Source: Setophaga petechia (Eukaryota; Chordata; Aves; Passeriformes; Parulidae). Taken from it: a stretch of DNA of 64,000 bases. Below are positions 1-13,500 of this stretch, piece after piece; position 1 is the first letter of the stretch; each line of letters opens with the position of its first letter. The translations under genes were made by a program, and so were the position numbers. Where the stretch lies: assembly GCA_024362935.1 (NCBI GenBank), contig JANCRA010000175.1, positions 124,001-188,000 on the forward strand, given 5' to 3'. The notes under the pieces are model-generated. The model did no database searches. It was not told where the DNA came from and saw nothing but the letters and a program-made list of their open reading frames with translations.

Positions 1-951
1 TAAAAGTCATTTCCAGAACCCTACAACCAGCTTGGACAAATGAAAAATATTTCCTCGGGGAGGGAGAGATCTGTATCCCACAGTAATGTGAAGATAAAAC
101 AAGCCCACAGTGAGATGTGAGGCTGCTACAGGAGATGCCAATGGGGAAGGCCAGATCCTGGTGTCACAGGGCAGAAATGAAGCAGTTCATCTCTAGAGGG
201 CTTTGATTATAAACCATTTCTCCCAGGATGTATTTTTAACTAGAATACAAGTTCAAAGAACAGCTCTCAGTAGGGCTGCTGGGGAGTGATTGATTCTTCA
301 GGGGTGATTTATTGTTACTAAAACTTAGTTAAGAACAGACTAACAAGGACACGAGTCAATTGAGCAAATATTTAAGGGAGAAGACAGGAAGGTTCAGGAG
401 GAATTATTTAGAACATGGAGCAAGAGCATAAGTAGAAGTAATGAGAGCTAATTAAGGAGCAGAAATTGCAAGCCTCATATAATGAAATGCTTTCTTACAC
501 AGGGAGATGGCATGCTGCAGAATAATTGAAAGAAAAGTGCAGGGAGATTGTACAGCTGGAGAAATTAAAGATAGGCATATACAGACTTTTATAACTAATT
601 AAGAAATTCAGAAGAAAACCAGTGCAGAATGAAGGCACGGATCACAATCTCACTGTTACTTTACACATTTTTATATTCACTGGGCCCAGGCAAGGAGAGA
701 AAAGAATTTGTATGTGGCAAAAAGATAGAAACAGAACAATAGCCTTTGCTTGTGTTTCTTTTCTCAAAGGCTAATTTGCTTTCATGCCCTCTAACAGGCA
801 GCAATGCTCTTAATCCTGACTGATTTCAAAAGGAAAGTGAAATGGGGATTTGTCTTTAGTATTTGTTCTCCTTTGTACTTTATTCAAAAGAAGAAATTCT
901 GGGATCTATGTTTCTAAGGGTCAAAACAAGATCATTCTTATCTCAGCCAGT

Positions 952-968
952 GTCACAGACTCTGTGAC
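952..968. repeat. 17-bp perfect palindrome
   Basis: The sequence gtcacagactctgtgac has two 8-base arms that are exact reverse complements around one central base. It could form a small hairpin or be a dyad protein site. No specific factor is assigned. Confidence 0.6.
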
Positions 969-2264
969 TAAATATTCATCTGAAAATTAAGTGTTCCAAG
1001 CACAGCAATAGTACAGGGTTGAAAGCAATGGAATTTAGTTTCTATATGGGCTTGGTGGTAATTCTGAGATAAAAGCTTCAGAGACTTGTTCATGAAATCT
1101 GCTCTCTGCATTCTACACCCTACACATTGCTTATCCACAGGATAATACAATTTTAAAGCATGCCTGACCCTTGATTTCTCTCATCTATGCAAAAAAAAAA
1201 AATCCAAAAAAAACCCCCAGTGGAGTTAATTGTCTTAAAATAGTAATGCAAAGTGCAGCTCAGAAATCTAGACCATGCTACTTTTTCTTTCAGAAAAAAG
1301 CAACTTCTGTGTGACTCTCGCTCAGATTTTTTACTGGGAGTTGTACATTTATTCCATATGTTCCCACTTCTGCTTTTTTTTTTTTTTTCTCAGCCTTGGT
1401 AACTTTTTTATGCCACGTGGAGCACACAGGAATGGAGTCCCAAATATCAGTGCAGGGTCAGAAGTTTGGCAGAGTCAGGAGCTGGAGCTCAGCTCTGAGT
1501 GAGTTGGGTACAGCCACAACCCATTCTGTGGTGTCTTTTCCTTTATTGCTTGTTCAGAAACAGAAATAAACACAGGCAAAGTTGTGTCACTTCTTGCTGG
1601 AGTGAAATTCTAGTCCTCCCTGCTGCTGCCAATGGTCTCTAAAAGGCAGGATCCTGTTTTATGATAGTTACAAAGTGTGGTTGTGAAGATTCTTCCCCAT
1701 TTCATTTGGGATTGTGTCTGTCCTTATCTCCTTTGGATCATCAGGACAATAATTTATTATTTTTCAGTGGGGCAGCATAGATAAATCTCAGTGCATTTCT
1801 TCAACTTTCTGGTTTCAGAGCTCTATAGAAATAAAGGCTTGGGAGAAAAACCTGTGTGACCTTATGGGTATCCTCACTTTCATTTTATTTATTTCATTTA
1901 AGCAGAGATAGATGGGCTTTCTTTTTAAACGACTGAAGCAGATCAGAAATATTTTTCATAATTCTTAGAAAGCCCTGAGTCTTTTGGGATCCAGTCTGTT
2001 TTCTAGAGCTGTCTCCTTAGATTAACAAAATCACAAATTAATTTTTTTTAATATTTAACAAATAATTCCTGTTCATTTTGGAAGTCCCACTGTCTCTGTG
2101 CCTTGGGATCAGTTAGAACCTGAGATGTTTACCTCAGGAAATGTGATGTGCTGGAATCACATTTCCACCTCATTGTGATGGATCAGCTGCCTGACCAGGC
2201 TGCTTTGAACCCCATGAATTATCTTACCTGATAATGGTAAAATAATTCCAGAATGGACCATTTC

Positions 2265-2555
2265 TGTCGCTATGGGACACGAAGGAACACGAGCACACAG
2301 CTCTCAAGATGAAGGAAAAAAGGGACATTTATTTTCTGACTCCAATATTTATAGTTTTACAAAGGTGACAGCGGATTGGAGGGTGACAGTGCCACCTCTC
2401 CAATGACACTGGCTAAACCAACAGTCCATCAACTCTCTCCTCCTCCAGCAAAGGAATGTAAACAATAAGTTATTTACAAGAAAGTGTGTGATAAATTTCC
2501 TTAGAAGAATGTCAACATCAGAAGGCCTTGAGAATCTTAAAAAACCAGGGTGACA
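2265..2555 (-). mobile_element. Small endogenous retrovirus LTR, solo or 3' LTR
   Basis: Read on the minus strand, the element begins TGTCACCC and ends GCGACA, the usual TG...CA termini. In order it carries a TATA-like CTATAAATA (near 2350-2360), an AATAAA poly(A) signal about 20 bases further on, and a T/GT-rich stretch, matching a U3-R-U5 layout. The 7-bp sequence ccatttc sits directly on both sides (2258-2264 and 2556-2562), which looks like a target-site duplication. A purine-rich run just upstream on the minus strand (about 2556-2570) could instead be a polypurine tract, making this a 3' LTR with some internal sequence left. The subfamily is not assigned. Confidence 0.6.
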
Positions 2556-4542
2556 CCATTTCCCCCAGTTTCCAGCTCCACACACACCTTTTGTCACTGC
2601 TGGTGACACGAGCAGCAGGATCCATCCCAGCTGGGGCCAGGCACCAACGTGGGGTGATTGAACCAAGCCAAACCAGATGCCCACAATATCACAGAGTGAA
2701 TCTCTTGCTGGTCTCCCTCCCTGACAGGATTATTTTTTTCCCATTTGACAGCCAGGAGACCTTGGAGAGGGTTGGTTGTTGGTTCATTCTATAGAGTTGT
2801 TGTGTCTCAGGACAGCTCTAACCCTATTTTTCCAGCCCAGTTGTCCCCTCAGGAATGCTGCAGAGCCAGCTGTTCCAGCCAGGCTGCTCCAGTCTGCCCA
2901 CTCTGCTGCAGGGAGGCTGCTGAGGATGCTGAGGGGATTGGACATGAGCTATATTTGGATATTCACATCAATAATGTGGATAGAGCATCTTTGCATTTTT
3001 AGCATGGGAAATGACAAAGCCATCTGGAGGCTCACTCCATGGACACTGCCAGCTTTCCAAAAGGTAGAAAATGCCTGCTCCGAAATAAAAAAATGCTTTC
3101 CAGAACTTCCCCGACAGCAAAATATTTTTATTGCCCTGCATTAACTTGAGATAAATGCAATTTCTTTTTTGCTTGCCTTGCCACTGATCTCCACAGCAGC
3201 AATCTTCTGTCTTTATGTACATACCCAGATAATCCAAAAATACTGGGATCAGAAAATGTAATTAAATCAAACTGCTGTTGAAAAAAAGGCAGTTCAATAT
3301 TTTCAAATTTCAGGTGAAAAAGATGGTTGTTTGGGGAGAAAAAAACCCATATTTGTGCAATCACTTTTGACAAGTTGTCTTCTTGTTTATCTTGCCAATA
3401 GCAGAGAGTGCAGGGTGGATATTCCACTTTACCAATCCATACTGGTGGAGTGGAATATCTTCTTCTGTAATTATTATTTAATTTCTGCAAATGGGATTTT
3501 ATTTTTAATTTCCTTCAAAGCAATTTGAGGGTATTTTGTGAAAGGGAAATAAAAAGCTCAGTAGCAGGGTAGAATAGAGGTGTTCATGCTCTGGGATTTG
3601 CAGAGCTCAAAGGAAGAACAAGGAAGGGTCTTGGATAGAATTTCAGGATTTGGGAAGCTGTTGGAGTTCTGGAATTTTGGAATTTTAGGCTTTCTGTGCA
3701 TACAGTCTCTGACTCCCAAAAGACCAGCAGATTTGACCTGAAGCCATGAAAAAAGCTTCCAAAATTAATTAATAGCACTGAAATTACAAGTGTGTAGTTG
3801 ATTAGAAGTATATGATATCACAAAGTGGAAAACTTAGAGTTTGGGGTTTTAGAAAATAATAATATATATGTGAAGCAAGATAAAAATTTTAAAACAGAGA
3901 GTAGTTCTTCTTTACTTTTTTTCTTCCTACTCCTTTGTAAGTTTAAATAATGTCTTTAAATCAGGCAGAAAAGTCAATATTGCAGACTTTGAGTAATTAG
4001 TTATTAAGTTAAAAGTGAAAATAATTTAAGTGTCACTTGTTAATTAGATAGTTTAACCTTAGAAGACCTTGCAACAAAAACCAGTTTCCCATTTTGTGCC
4101 TTATTGGTGCAATACTACAGACAGCAACAGCCCAGCCACCCACTCACCCAGAAATCCCCTTTTTCCTGAAGTAATGTACAGAGGTTACTGCACTGCAAGG
4201 ATGGTTTCTTTTCTGGATTTTTTCCTAATTATCCTTTATTGGATAATAATCAAATCCACCTAATGTCTACTCAGGATATATTGACATTTTGTGTTGTTGA
4301 AGGTTTTTCCTAACCACTCACTATAGTGGTTGCCTTTGAAAGGTGTATGGATGTCTTGATATTAACAATTATGGAATATTTTGTAGTCCTTTCTTTACTA
4401 TGTAAATTAATTCTCACAGCAGTGTATGTAAGAGAAGAACATAAGAATGGTAAAGGATAGGAAGACTAAGAGAAATACTGAACAACATGAATTATTTTTA
4501 TTTGAGGGCAGTAGCTAAAATGGGAGTCTTTCTAATGCCTGG

Positions 4543-4646
4543 ATTTTTATTTTATTTTATTTTATTTTATTTTATTTTATTTTATTTTATTTTATTTATT
4601 TTTTTTTTAATTTTATTTTATTTATTTTATTTTATTTTATTTATTT
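4543..4646. repeat. (TTTTA)n microsatellite
   Basis: About 100 bp of nearly pure TTTTA repeats, interrupted by a T-run near 4600. It lies in a PIK3C2G intron and the open frame across it is not a gene. Confidence 0.9.
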
Positions 4647-6214
4647 CCATTGAAGAAAAGGAAGATAGAAACTGAGATTTTAAAATGTCAAGGAAATGAA
4701 TTTTTTGGGGGGAACAAAAGTAGTTATTTATAGAGGAGGAAAGATGTCATTAGTTAATACAGGTTAGTTGATCATTAGTTTTTACTGTCAAGATTGTTGA
4801 AAATGAAAAATGGGGAAAAGAGAACAGCAGCTGGAACTATCAAATGTTCAGGAGCCATCAATCTGTTCCTCTCCAGGACAAAAGGTGATCTGCATGTCTA
4901 GCACTAACAGAAACTGATGGCATGATTTAAATTTGAGGCAAAAGTCACCTGAAAAGAAAATTTCATGTCACTTAAGAAGATGTGAGTTTGAAAAAGTTTC
5001 ACAATAAATTATCCTTAAAATGAGTATTTTAAAAATCAGAACGGATCAATATTCATATTGGATGCTAAATCACTGAATAGGTGAATATATGGCAAATTTT
5101 GCAGTAGTTATGCCTGTAGTAATGCTAAAAAAAATCCTTGTGTGAGGAGAGTTGTGGATCATTAATAATGATCAGGGAAGAAAAGTCATTAGGATAATAT
5201 ATTTCTTGTGGAAAAATTAATTGAATTTTTTCCATTACTTCCCAGACACAGCCACTATATTTAAAATTAAATTATATAGGATGTAACACATCTGTGTGGG
5301 TTTTTATAAGCAAATACCAACTTGTTTTGGAAAATAAAACTGGAGTGCAAAATGGAACACAGTCATAACAGATCCAGGCTGTGTATGTTAGGTTTTCAGT
5401 ATTGAATTAGAGGTATGGAAAAAGTAAATCCAGAGTTTTACTTGCTCTCCCTCATTCTTAAATAATTTGACCACATCCTGCTTGACTTTAAAAGAAAATA
5501 AAATTTCCAAAGTAAAATCCTTTTTTAACATAAATACAAGCAATAGTAACTGAGTTCCTTTACAAACATCTGTCATTATCAAGGTCAACTAGGCTGCTCA
5601 TTCTCTGAGAAAATAGTTCCATCATCACTTGGTTGTACTTGAAGAAAGAAAATTCAGTCAGTTTCTAAATTCAATTTGAGGCAACTTCTAAATTCAGATT
5701 TTTTTATTGGCAGATCAAAATCACTGGGGAATTTTGTGGGATTTTTGTCCCTAAGCATATCAAGAGAACCTATGGCATTTTTGCTGGTAGCTTGGTTTTA
5801 TACCTTTACAGCCTGACAGATTTTTATAGCTTGGATTTATTTGCAAGCAAACACAATAAAAGATTTAAGACAGTCATTTAAATTGGGAATAACTTCTTCT
5901 GAAGGAATAAAAGTCCTTTATTTTTGGGTTAATAGAATGACTACAGAATTAAATACAAATAGAACTCAATTTAAAACTTTAAGCTTTTTCTGTTTGCTTG
6001 ATCACAAGTGCATTCAAGCTGGAAAGGTTTTGCAGAAAGTGCAAAATGGCTTTCCCAAGATACACTCTGATTTTTTTTTTTTTTTCTAGCCTGGACTATG
6101 GACAGAAATCAGTCATTTCTTAATCCTTTAATAATAAAAAAGAGAGGGTTTGCTGGGTTTCAGAACTACTTATGAACCTGCTAGAAATACCATTCTGTTA
6201 TTATCATGAACTCA

Positions 6215-6440
6215 CCAGAGCAGGTCCTCTGGTACAAAGAGAGAAATTCCACCTGACCATGGGGAAGAATTTCTTTGCCGTGTGGGTGACCATGGCCTGG
6301 AACAGATTTTCCAGAGAGGGTGTGGAGAATCCCTCCTGGAGATGTTCCAGAACCATCTGCACACCCTGCAGTGCCCTGGGCAGGGAGCTGGGGCCAGCTC
6401 ATCCCTGGGGGTCCTTCCAGCCTCAGCCCATTCTCTGGTT
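6215..6440 (+). mobile_element. CR1 LINE 3'-end fragment
   Basis: The sequence matches the CR1 3' region as remembered, in sense orientation: a block around gaagaatttctttgc, then ctggaacagattttccagag, then a ggag-tgttccag segment and the gggtccttccagcc segment close to the CR1 tail. It is diverged and lacks the reverse-transcriptase region, as is usual for 5'-truncated avian CR1 copies. Confidence 0.75.
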
Positions 6441-9400
6441 TTGGTCATGGTTCCTCATGTTTATTAAATTTATTAATAAGCCAGTGCAGTCTGAGTTAGA
6501 AGTGAACACTAAATGTGATACTATAATATGACAGAAGTCATAATTCTTAGAGAGAAAAATATTTCTGATGTTTCCTCCATTTATCTTGATGTTTTCTCCA
6601 TTTTTCCTTTATTGTCCATTCTCCTGTAGTGCTCAGCTCAGAAACCCTGGAAAAGGATTAGTTTGCCCTAAACTTGGGGGTTTCTTGCCTGCTATTTCAG
6701 TTGCCTTAAAACTGTTTACTTCAAATTCCACCTACTTATGATTTAAAAAGAGATTTTTTTTGCCATGTTAATGCCAGTCTTGTTTTTGCACTGTTGCAGT
6801 CAAACTGCCACTATCACTCCTTGCTCCTGCTAGGAAGTGTTTATCAAAGTACAACTCTTTCCACTGCAAGTCTTGCCTCAAGAAATCCTGTGGTTAAGCA
6901 GGCACTTCACAAGAAAAAATGTTCAGCTCTTGTGCCAATCAAAAGAGAAACCAGCAAAAACTCATCAGATGAGCTCCCCATACTCTGCTCTTGTAAGGCT
7001 GGGGCTGGTTTAAAACTGCTCTCAAAGTGGAGTTTTGAATGATTAGTGCGTGGTGGGACAGAGTCTGTAGCAGCTGGAGCCCTCCATCAGATGGATTGTG
7101 TGGTGTCAGGAGGCAGGGGAGGGCAGCTGACGAGTGGAGCCCCTGATCTGGCTGGGAGAGTGCTCAGCTGAAGCTTTTTTGATTGTTTGATGGCATAACA
7201 GTGCCACTGCAGATGGAGAATTGGGACAGCAGTGGGGTTTGGAGTGGCCTGTTTGCCTTTCCTCAGCCAGGGAAGAGGAAGGGGGAAAATGTCACCTGTA
7301 AAGTTGGGGAGGAAAAAAACAACAATCAGAACGACGATGTCTACTTGGAATTCAAGTGGCTGCACATCAAATTGCCTCTAACAGTGTGACTGCTGATTGC
7401 CACTATTCATGAAAAGTGGCTTTATTTCAGCTCTGAAATATCCCAGAGCAGCTCTCCCCTCGAGTTTTCCCATCTGAATCACTCAAATGTTCTCTTTTAA
7501 TTTTCTCTCTTGACCCTCTCCTCCCCCTCACCTCTTTCAACACCTGTTTATCTACATTCAGAGGGATGGTGTGGAAGTAGTTTCAGTCCATCTCATATAG
7601 CCAAAACACTGCTGCAGAAGGCTTTCCTTAAATTTTAGGAGGAATCAGCTGACAGGGGAAGGTTAGTTGGCTGAAGGCAGGGTAACAGGACAAAGCTCAA
7701 AGGCATAGTGATAATTTTATGTGGCTTCTTTTCAGTTAATCACATCTGGACAGTTAATCACTTCTGGACACCCAGGTCCTGTTAAACCAGGTTACCTTTG
7801 GAGCCTGTCACCTCAGTCTGGTTCCTTTCTTTGTCTGAAACAACTAAAACCAGCTGACCTTCAAGTTGCAGTGATGTTTACCTATTCATTGAGAAGTGAA
7901 GAGCTTGATTGCACTCGGGTGTAATCCTGATTGCTTGGACTGGCACTTCAGGCTGCATTTCATTCTCCCTCCTGATTTTGTAGAGATGCTCAGTTTACTG
8001 TTACTTGTAATCCTCAATTGAAGTTTTAGTACAGTCCTAGATCAACAGAGATGGGCTTTCAAGTGGACAGTGTAAATTGTAAATAAATCTTGCATTAATG
8101 ATGAGGCAACCCATCCTAGGAAAATACCCTTTCATTCCATTGCTCTTTAATGTCTCTCTTTTGTTGGCCATTGAATCCCATCCAGCTCAATCCCATGGGT
8201 ATTTTAAATCAGATGTGCTTTGGGGAACTTAGCAATAGAATATTAATCACTCCCATAGTGCTGACAATCTGTAATGGTTTGAGTGGGGCATCCTTTGATG
8301 CTGTGTGGTGTTAATGACAGCAATAATGAGCTTTGCAGTTGACCACATCATTTGCCTTGAAGGATCATTTCAGATAACAAAAACCAGAGGTTTGTTGTGC
8401 AAGAACTGGTTGTTCACACACACAAGCACCATTTTCCTTCCCAATAGAGAAGTTATTTATTGCTAGGAGACAGCAGTTTCTTCCATCCCAGGGATAGGTG
8501 TTGATAATGCTGTAGACAGCCCCATGTTTCCAGCCACACATTGTGAATAATCAAAATCTGAGAAATTACTTCATTCTGAGCCAGGTGTAAAATTACAACA
8601 GGAGCTATAAATGCAAGAGCCTGTATAATCCTCTGGGTTCATTGGTTCCAAATGTTTTGAGTTCTCTTCTTTTTGCCTGTATTCTCATTTGCATCCTGTC
8701 ACTGGATTGCCTGGGAGCTGACAGGTAAACTTCCTGTCTAAAATGCTGATTATATGATTAAAATTACTGATATTTTAATACACCCCATTTTGTGCTTTCT
8801 GACTGTATGCTGTGTAACCAGCACAAGGGTTTGTACTCAATTATGACCCAAGCATTAAGTGACAGGTGCTGGCAGCATACCTGCTCCACACTTTTTCATT
8901 TTTATGTTTCTTGTGTGTTTTTTCAAAGCCTCAAGCAATACAATGTGTTTTCTGAGTAATTGTAATGCTGCTTTAGGAGTAACTTCAGAGCTCCTCAGAA
9001 GTTATCAAAAAATTCTCCACCCACCAGCACTGGCTGATGACTGAGCCTGGTTAATAGATTGTCTCTGATCTGGAGTTGCTGCCATAGAAGATGGAATATC
9101 TGGAATATCATTCAGTAACCTGAACTGGAAAATTAAAGAGAGATTGCAGCTGGGTGATGGGTGAGATGGGATGGGCTGTTACAAGAATTCTGTCCTGCCC
9201 ACATTGCTGCAGGAAATGCTCCTGGCTCCTCTATAGTAATATGTTTTACAAAATACCCTTGGAAACAATTGGTTCTCCCCATATCAGCACTGATACTTGG
9301 GGGTTAAAATCAACAGGAGCTTACTGTTTAAATCCAGTTTCTGTGCCTTGCTCTGGAAAGTGGAAGGACTGGACTTTGCATCAGATTAAGATGAGTTAGG

Positions 9401-9681
9401 GTAGATTGAGGCTTAAGGGTTTTTCCATCAGAATGTAAATATTAAAAATAGACAATTTTACCTTGTCTTTGCATTATTTAATTTTTATTTTCCTGATTCT
9501 ATTTTAAGCTAAATTCTAATAATTCTTGTTATTCCACCAGCACTCCAATTTAGCCCAGAGAATACTTGAGGATGTAACCTGTTTCTGTGTCTGTTAAAAG
9601 CCCAGATTTCATTTGGTGTTTTTTATTTGTTTTCTTTGCTGGAACGTGGACATTCATCTTTGTGACCTTCTTGTTTTCCAG

Positions 9682-9807
9682 CACCTCCCAGATGGCTCTG
9701 CCCCAAGTGCACACGCTGAATTTTATCTTCTGCCAGACCCTGGTGAGGTCAGTCGAAGGAAAACAAGGACAGCTCCCAAAGGCTCTGACCCTACCTACAA
9801 TGAACTT
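9682..9807 (+). CDS. PIK3C2G: PIK3C2G penultimate coding exon (C2 domain)
   Basis: The exon is 126 nt (42 codons), phase 0 at both ends, with a pyrimidine-rich acceptor (ttgttttccag) and a GTGAGT donor. It encodes a stretch running from HLPDGSAPS through FYLLPDPGEVSRRKTRT to DPTYNEL. The LLPD...RRKT...NPT(Y/F)NE pattern is the hallmark of the C-terminal C2 domain of class II PI3-kinases. The enzyme phosphorylates the 3-position of phosphoinositides on membranes, and this C2 domain helps membrane binding. The gamma member is chosen because of the next exon's C-terminus and because PLCZ1 lies next door. Kinase, PX and earlier C2 exons are not in view. Confidence 0.9.
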
Positions 9808-9842
9808 GTGAGTTCCCTTCACTTCCTGCCCCCCTTTCTTGT

Positions 9843-10515
9843 CTCACAGAGTCCCAGAATGGGTCAGGCTGGAAGGGCCCACAGGGGGCACCTGGTGCCA
9901 CCTCCCAGCTCCAGCAGGGCCATCCCAGGGCCATCCCATGGCACTGCAGTGTGCCCAGGGGGGATATCTCCAGTGAGGGACACTCCACACCCACTCTGGA
10001 CAATCTGTTCCAGTGCTCAGTCACTGCTCAGGGAAGTTCTTCCTCATGTTCAGGTGAACCTTCCTGGGCATCTGCTCCTCCTGTTGCCCCCTGTCCCATT
10101 CTGGGCCCTGCAGAGCAGAGTCTGGTGCATCCCTTGAGCTCTTCCTGTGGACACTGGCAGTCCTGGATGAGGCTCCCTCTCAGCTGCCTCTTTTCCAGGG
10201 TGGACAGGCCCAGGTCTCTCACCTTTTTCTCATTATGCAGTTCCTCACCATCCCCACAGCCCTTCCCTGGCCTCACTCCAGGGCTGCTCTGCTTCTCTGG
10301 GTCTCCTGAGCCCAGAGCTGGACACAGCTCTCCAAATGTGCCTCTCTGGGGCTGGTTAGAGGCAGGATCACCCCCTCATCCTGCTGTCAGTGCTTTTCCT
10401 AAAGCACCCCAGGACCCTTTTTGGCCATGAGGGTGCCCTGCTGGCTCGTGGACAGCCTGTTGTCCACCAGGACCCCCAGGTCCTTCCCAGCAGGCCATCC
10501 ACAACCCACACAGGT
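9843..10515 (-). mobile_element. CR1 LINE, reverse orientation
   Basis: The + strand begins with the reverse complement of the CR1 3' end (cacagagtcccagaatgggt, ggctggaagggcccac). It continues through the usual antisense CR1 landmarks: a gttccagtgctcagtcactgc block, ttcttcctcatgttcaggtg, a ccctgggctcaggagaccca region on the opposite strand, and the ggccatgagggtgccctgct segment. About 670 bp, so longer than the average truncated copy. The long open frames here are shadows of the repeat. Confidence 0.85.
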
Positions 10516-13500
10516 GCAGCTTGTTTTATTTGCTTTGCCCACTCTTGAAATAAAACCACAATACAGCATTTTAGTAATGAGGTTAGCCAAAAGGACCTTT
10601 CTCAGAAGTGAAACAGTGTCTTTGATGTCCCTCTCTTCAGGAAAGCAGTTGGATTTTTCAGAGTGCTCTGTCTCACCCATAACCACAGTTACATGTTAGC
10701 CAAATGAGGCCAAGCATCATTGCACCATAACCCAGCAGCTCTGAATGCAGATATGCACAATAGCATGGAAAGTATTAATTGAATGGTTGCTGTTATTCAA
10801 ATTAACATTTGAAAATTGGTTGTCACTGTCCTAAATGATAACACAAGAATAAGTAGCCAGGTTCTTTTTATGTTAAAATGCCATCAGTTCACAGCTATAT
10901 ATAATTATTTCACAGACCATTGAAGTGCTCATGCCTCTGGAGTGAAAGGAAACATTTGTATGGAGAAACATTTGTGGCAGAATGGGAAGTGGTATAAAGT
11001 GTGTTCATTTGTAAGGGCAGATGAGATTGAAACAGTAGGTGGGATTGGAGATTATAATTATTACATGTAACAAATCTCCTAAAGATCTCAAAGTCAATTA
11101 CAAATGCTCTTTCAGCAGGCTATAAAGTAGAAGGCATGGAAAATATTACCACTCCACCCTGTTTCACAGATAAGATATGATAAAACTTAGGTTAGTCAGC
11201 AGAGTCTGAGTGCTTATCTCTTAGTTTCTTGCTCCTGGAGTTCTAATATTTCCCCTTTCCCACATCTGTTAATTACAAAAGTTGCCTGCTCACACTGATG
11301 ACTTCCAGCATTCTGTAAGAAGGCTCCCTGAGTACTATTGCTGCTCACAGCTGAGGCAAATTTCCCTCCCCACAGTACTGCAGTGGAATAACAAGGAAGT
11401 AGGCTTTATTTTTTTGTTCTTTCTCCTTTTTTTGGTATCAGAGTGGAATGAATCTAATTAATCTGTCTAAAGAAATTCCTTTACTTTTAAAGGACATTTA
11501 AAGCAAAGGAACATAATACAATTATAACATTCATTGTAAGGTATCCAAAATGGACAAGAGATAAGAGCCAGCCAGCAACACTGGAAGACAATTATCTTTC
11601 AAATTGTTCTTAGATCCTTTTGAATGCAATGAAATCCAAAATCCTGTCTGCAGTCAGTCAGTAGTCACTGGGAGGAGATTTAATTGTGGTTAACAAGTAC
11701 TCCACTGCCACTAAAAGAAATTCCATGAAAACTTTAATGTCTTTAATCCAAACTGAGAGCCTCCTTCCCAGATGCTCAATCTTTTTCACTGGGAAGTGCT
11801 GATCACAGTGGGGACATATGGTTGCACTGAACCTGGCCATTTCCAACCCAATGCCTGTGCTTTAGCAGCTCTGCTCCTCCATATGTGATGTCATTCTGGA
11901 TGCATTTTCTGTCCAAGGCTGGTAGACTGAGGCAGAAGCCGCCCCAGGGAAGAAAAACTACTAAAAATATAAGTCAGCTGTCTGTTAAGTTAGTTACTGT
12001 CCAAAACACTGTGTACAGAAATGTTGTAGCCTTTTTTATGAGTTCATAAGTTTTTATTAAATCCAAATGGCTGGAAGGAAGCTGTATATTAATTTCTTTC
12101 TTTGTTCCAGACTGAGAAAAATCTGAAATGTGCTTCTCTTGGGTATTTTTGATTTTAGTTTTTTACTTCTATTGCTTATGACTGCCTACAGCAAATTATC
12201 AACCTTGCAAAACTGCTTTTTATGTTTGTTTTTTATTCGTGTGTGAGAGTGAAGATGCGAAAGTCCAGGAGGGCTGGCAATAAAATGAGTTACAGCAAAT
12301 GTTTTGGAGGGGCTTTTAGCAAACAAATCCTTCTTTTCTCCTGTGCCTGTATCTGGATTTTGGAATTTGTAGCATTCACAGTAGTAAATGTTATATTGGG
12401 TTAAGTGGTGGTGGAAAAGGAGTAACACAGAGAAATGGAATACAAAGAGAGAATGAAGGCAGAGCAGCCCCAGGCAGTGCTGGAAGGGGAGCAGGGGAAC
12501 TGCACCAGGAGCCACGGCCACTCCCCCCACACCATGCATCAAAACCACCTTGGGTTAATTACCAAATCCAGGAGCTGTGCCATGGCTGCCTGAGGAGAAG
12601 CAACTGTCCCTCATTTGTGATTAAAATGTCATTAGACTCCTGTAGGTCACCAGTGTTTCTCTTTTTGGAGCCAGGAATAGTTGAATTCCAGCCCTGACTG
12701 TGGCACTGATTCACTGCATGGCCACACACAGCTCACCTGCACCTGATCTCTGTGTAAAGGCAGGCAGATATTCTCCCTGCACAATCATTTCAGGATTTAA
12801 CTGTTCCCAAATTCTGGCAGGTGCCATTTGTTTTATCCACTAATTAATTGTTTTATCCACTAATCCACCCTAATTCAGCCTTCCCCAGACCTTTCTTCTC
12901 TCCCTCCATCCTGATAATAATATATACCTTACTCCAGCTGAATTTGCAATACCGTTTTAGAAACAGTTTACTGAGATCATTTGAAAATCACCCACCCTGC
13001 ACTGCAAAAGTTTGTCATTTCTCAAAGATTAAAACCTTTTTTTAGCCAAAGATTAAAAGTTTTGCTCATTAACCCTGTTCAGTTTCTTAGCATTTACAGC
13101 TGATATGTGTAGATTTTGGTGATTTAAAGCAACAGAGGTGGTACCTTTAATATATTGGCAAAGAAACAAGGCAGCTTTCTTTGGTAACATTAGCATTGCC
13201 TCAGTGTCAGATCACAGATTTGTTCTAAATTGTATTATGCTTACTGTGCCCTTCCTTGCTTTTCGAATTTTCTTCATCATCTCACTTTTATTTCAGTGAG
13301 TGAAAAGGAAGCTGTGAAATTTGTAATTCACAGACAATTTAGCAAAATAGGCACAGTAAACATGAAAACCAAAAAGCACCAGGTGCCAATTTCATGACAG
13401 CCATCCCAAACTATTATTTCCAAAGGTTTTTAAATGGAAAAGGAAATGTTCATCCCCTGCTAAGCCTTTTCTTGGTCTAGTTGGTGCTTTCTGTGAGGGT

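Larger units (their letters stand above)
1..9681 (+). other. PIK3C2G: PIK3C2G intron (upstream of the penultimate exon)
   Basis: This stretch precedes the first recognisable PIK3C2G exon. I scanned it for an exon coding the start of the C2 domain, checking likely donor sites, and found none, so that exon may lie outside the window or be too short to see by eye. It holds a small LTR at 2265-2555, a TTTTA pentanucleotide repeat near 4543, a CR1 fragment near 6215 and a short perfect palindrome at 952. The open frames here are short and resemble no family I know. Confidence 0.6.

Noticed and set aside
6061..6090. Poly-T followed by ctag as a strong splice acceptor for a PIK3C2G exon
   Set aside because: The downstream sequence does not translate into PX or C2 sequence in any frame and reaches stops quickly.
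7183..7389. 68-codon open frame beginning MFDGITVPLQMENWDSSG
   Set aside because: No recognisable domain, no suitable splice sites in the needed phase, and a competing frame on the other strand.
9613..10430. Long open frames of 159-174 codons on the + strand
   Set aside because: The first 42 codons from 9682 are the real PIK3C2G exon. Everything after 9807 is intron and antisense CR1 sequence.
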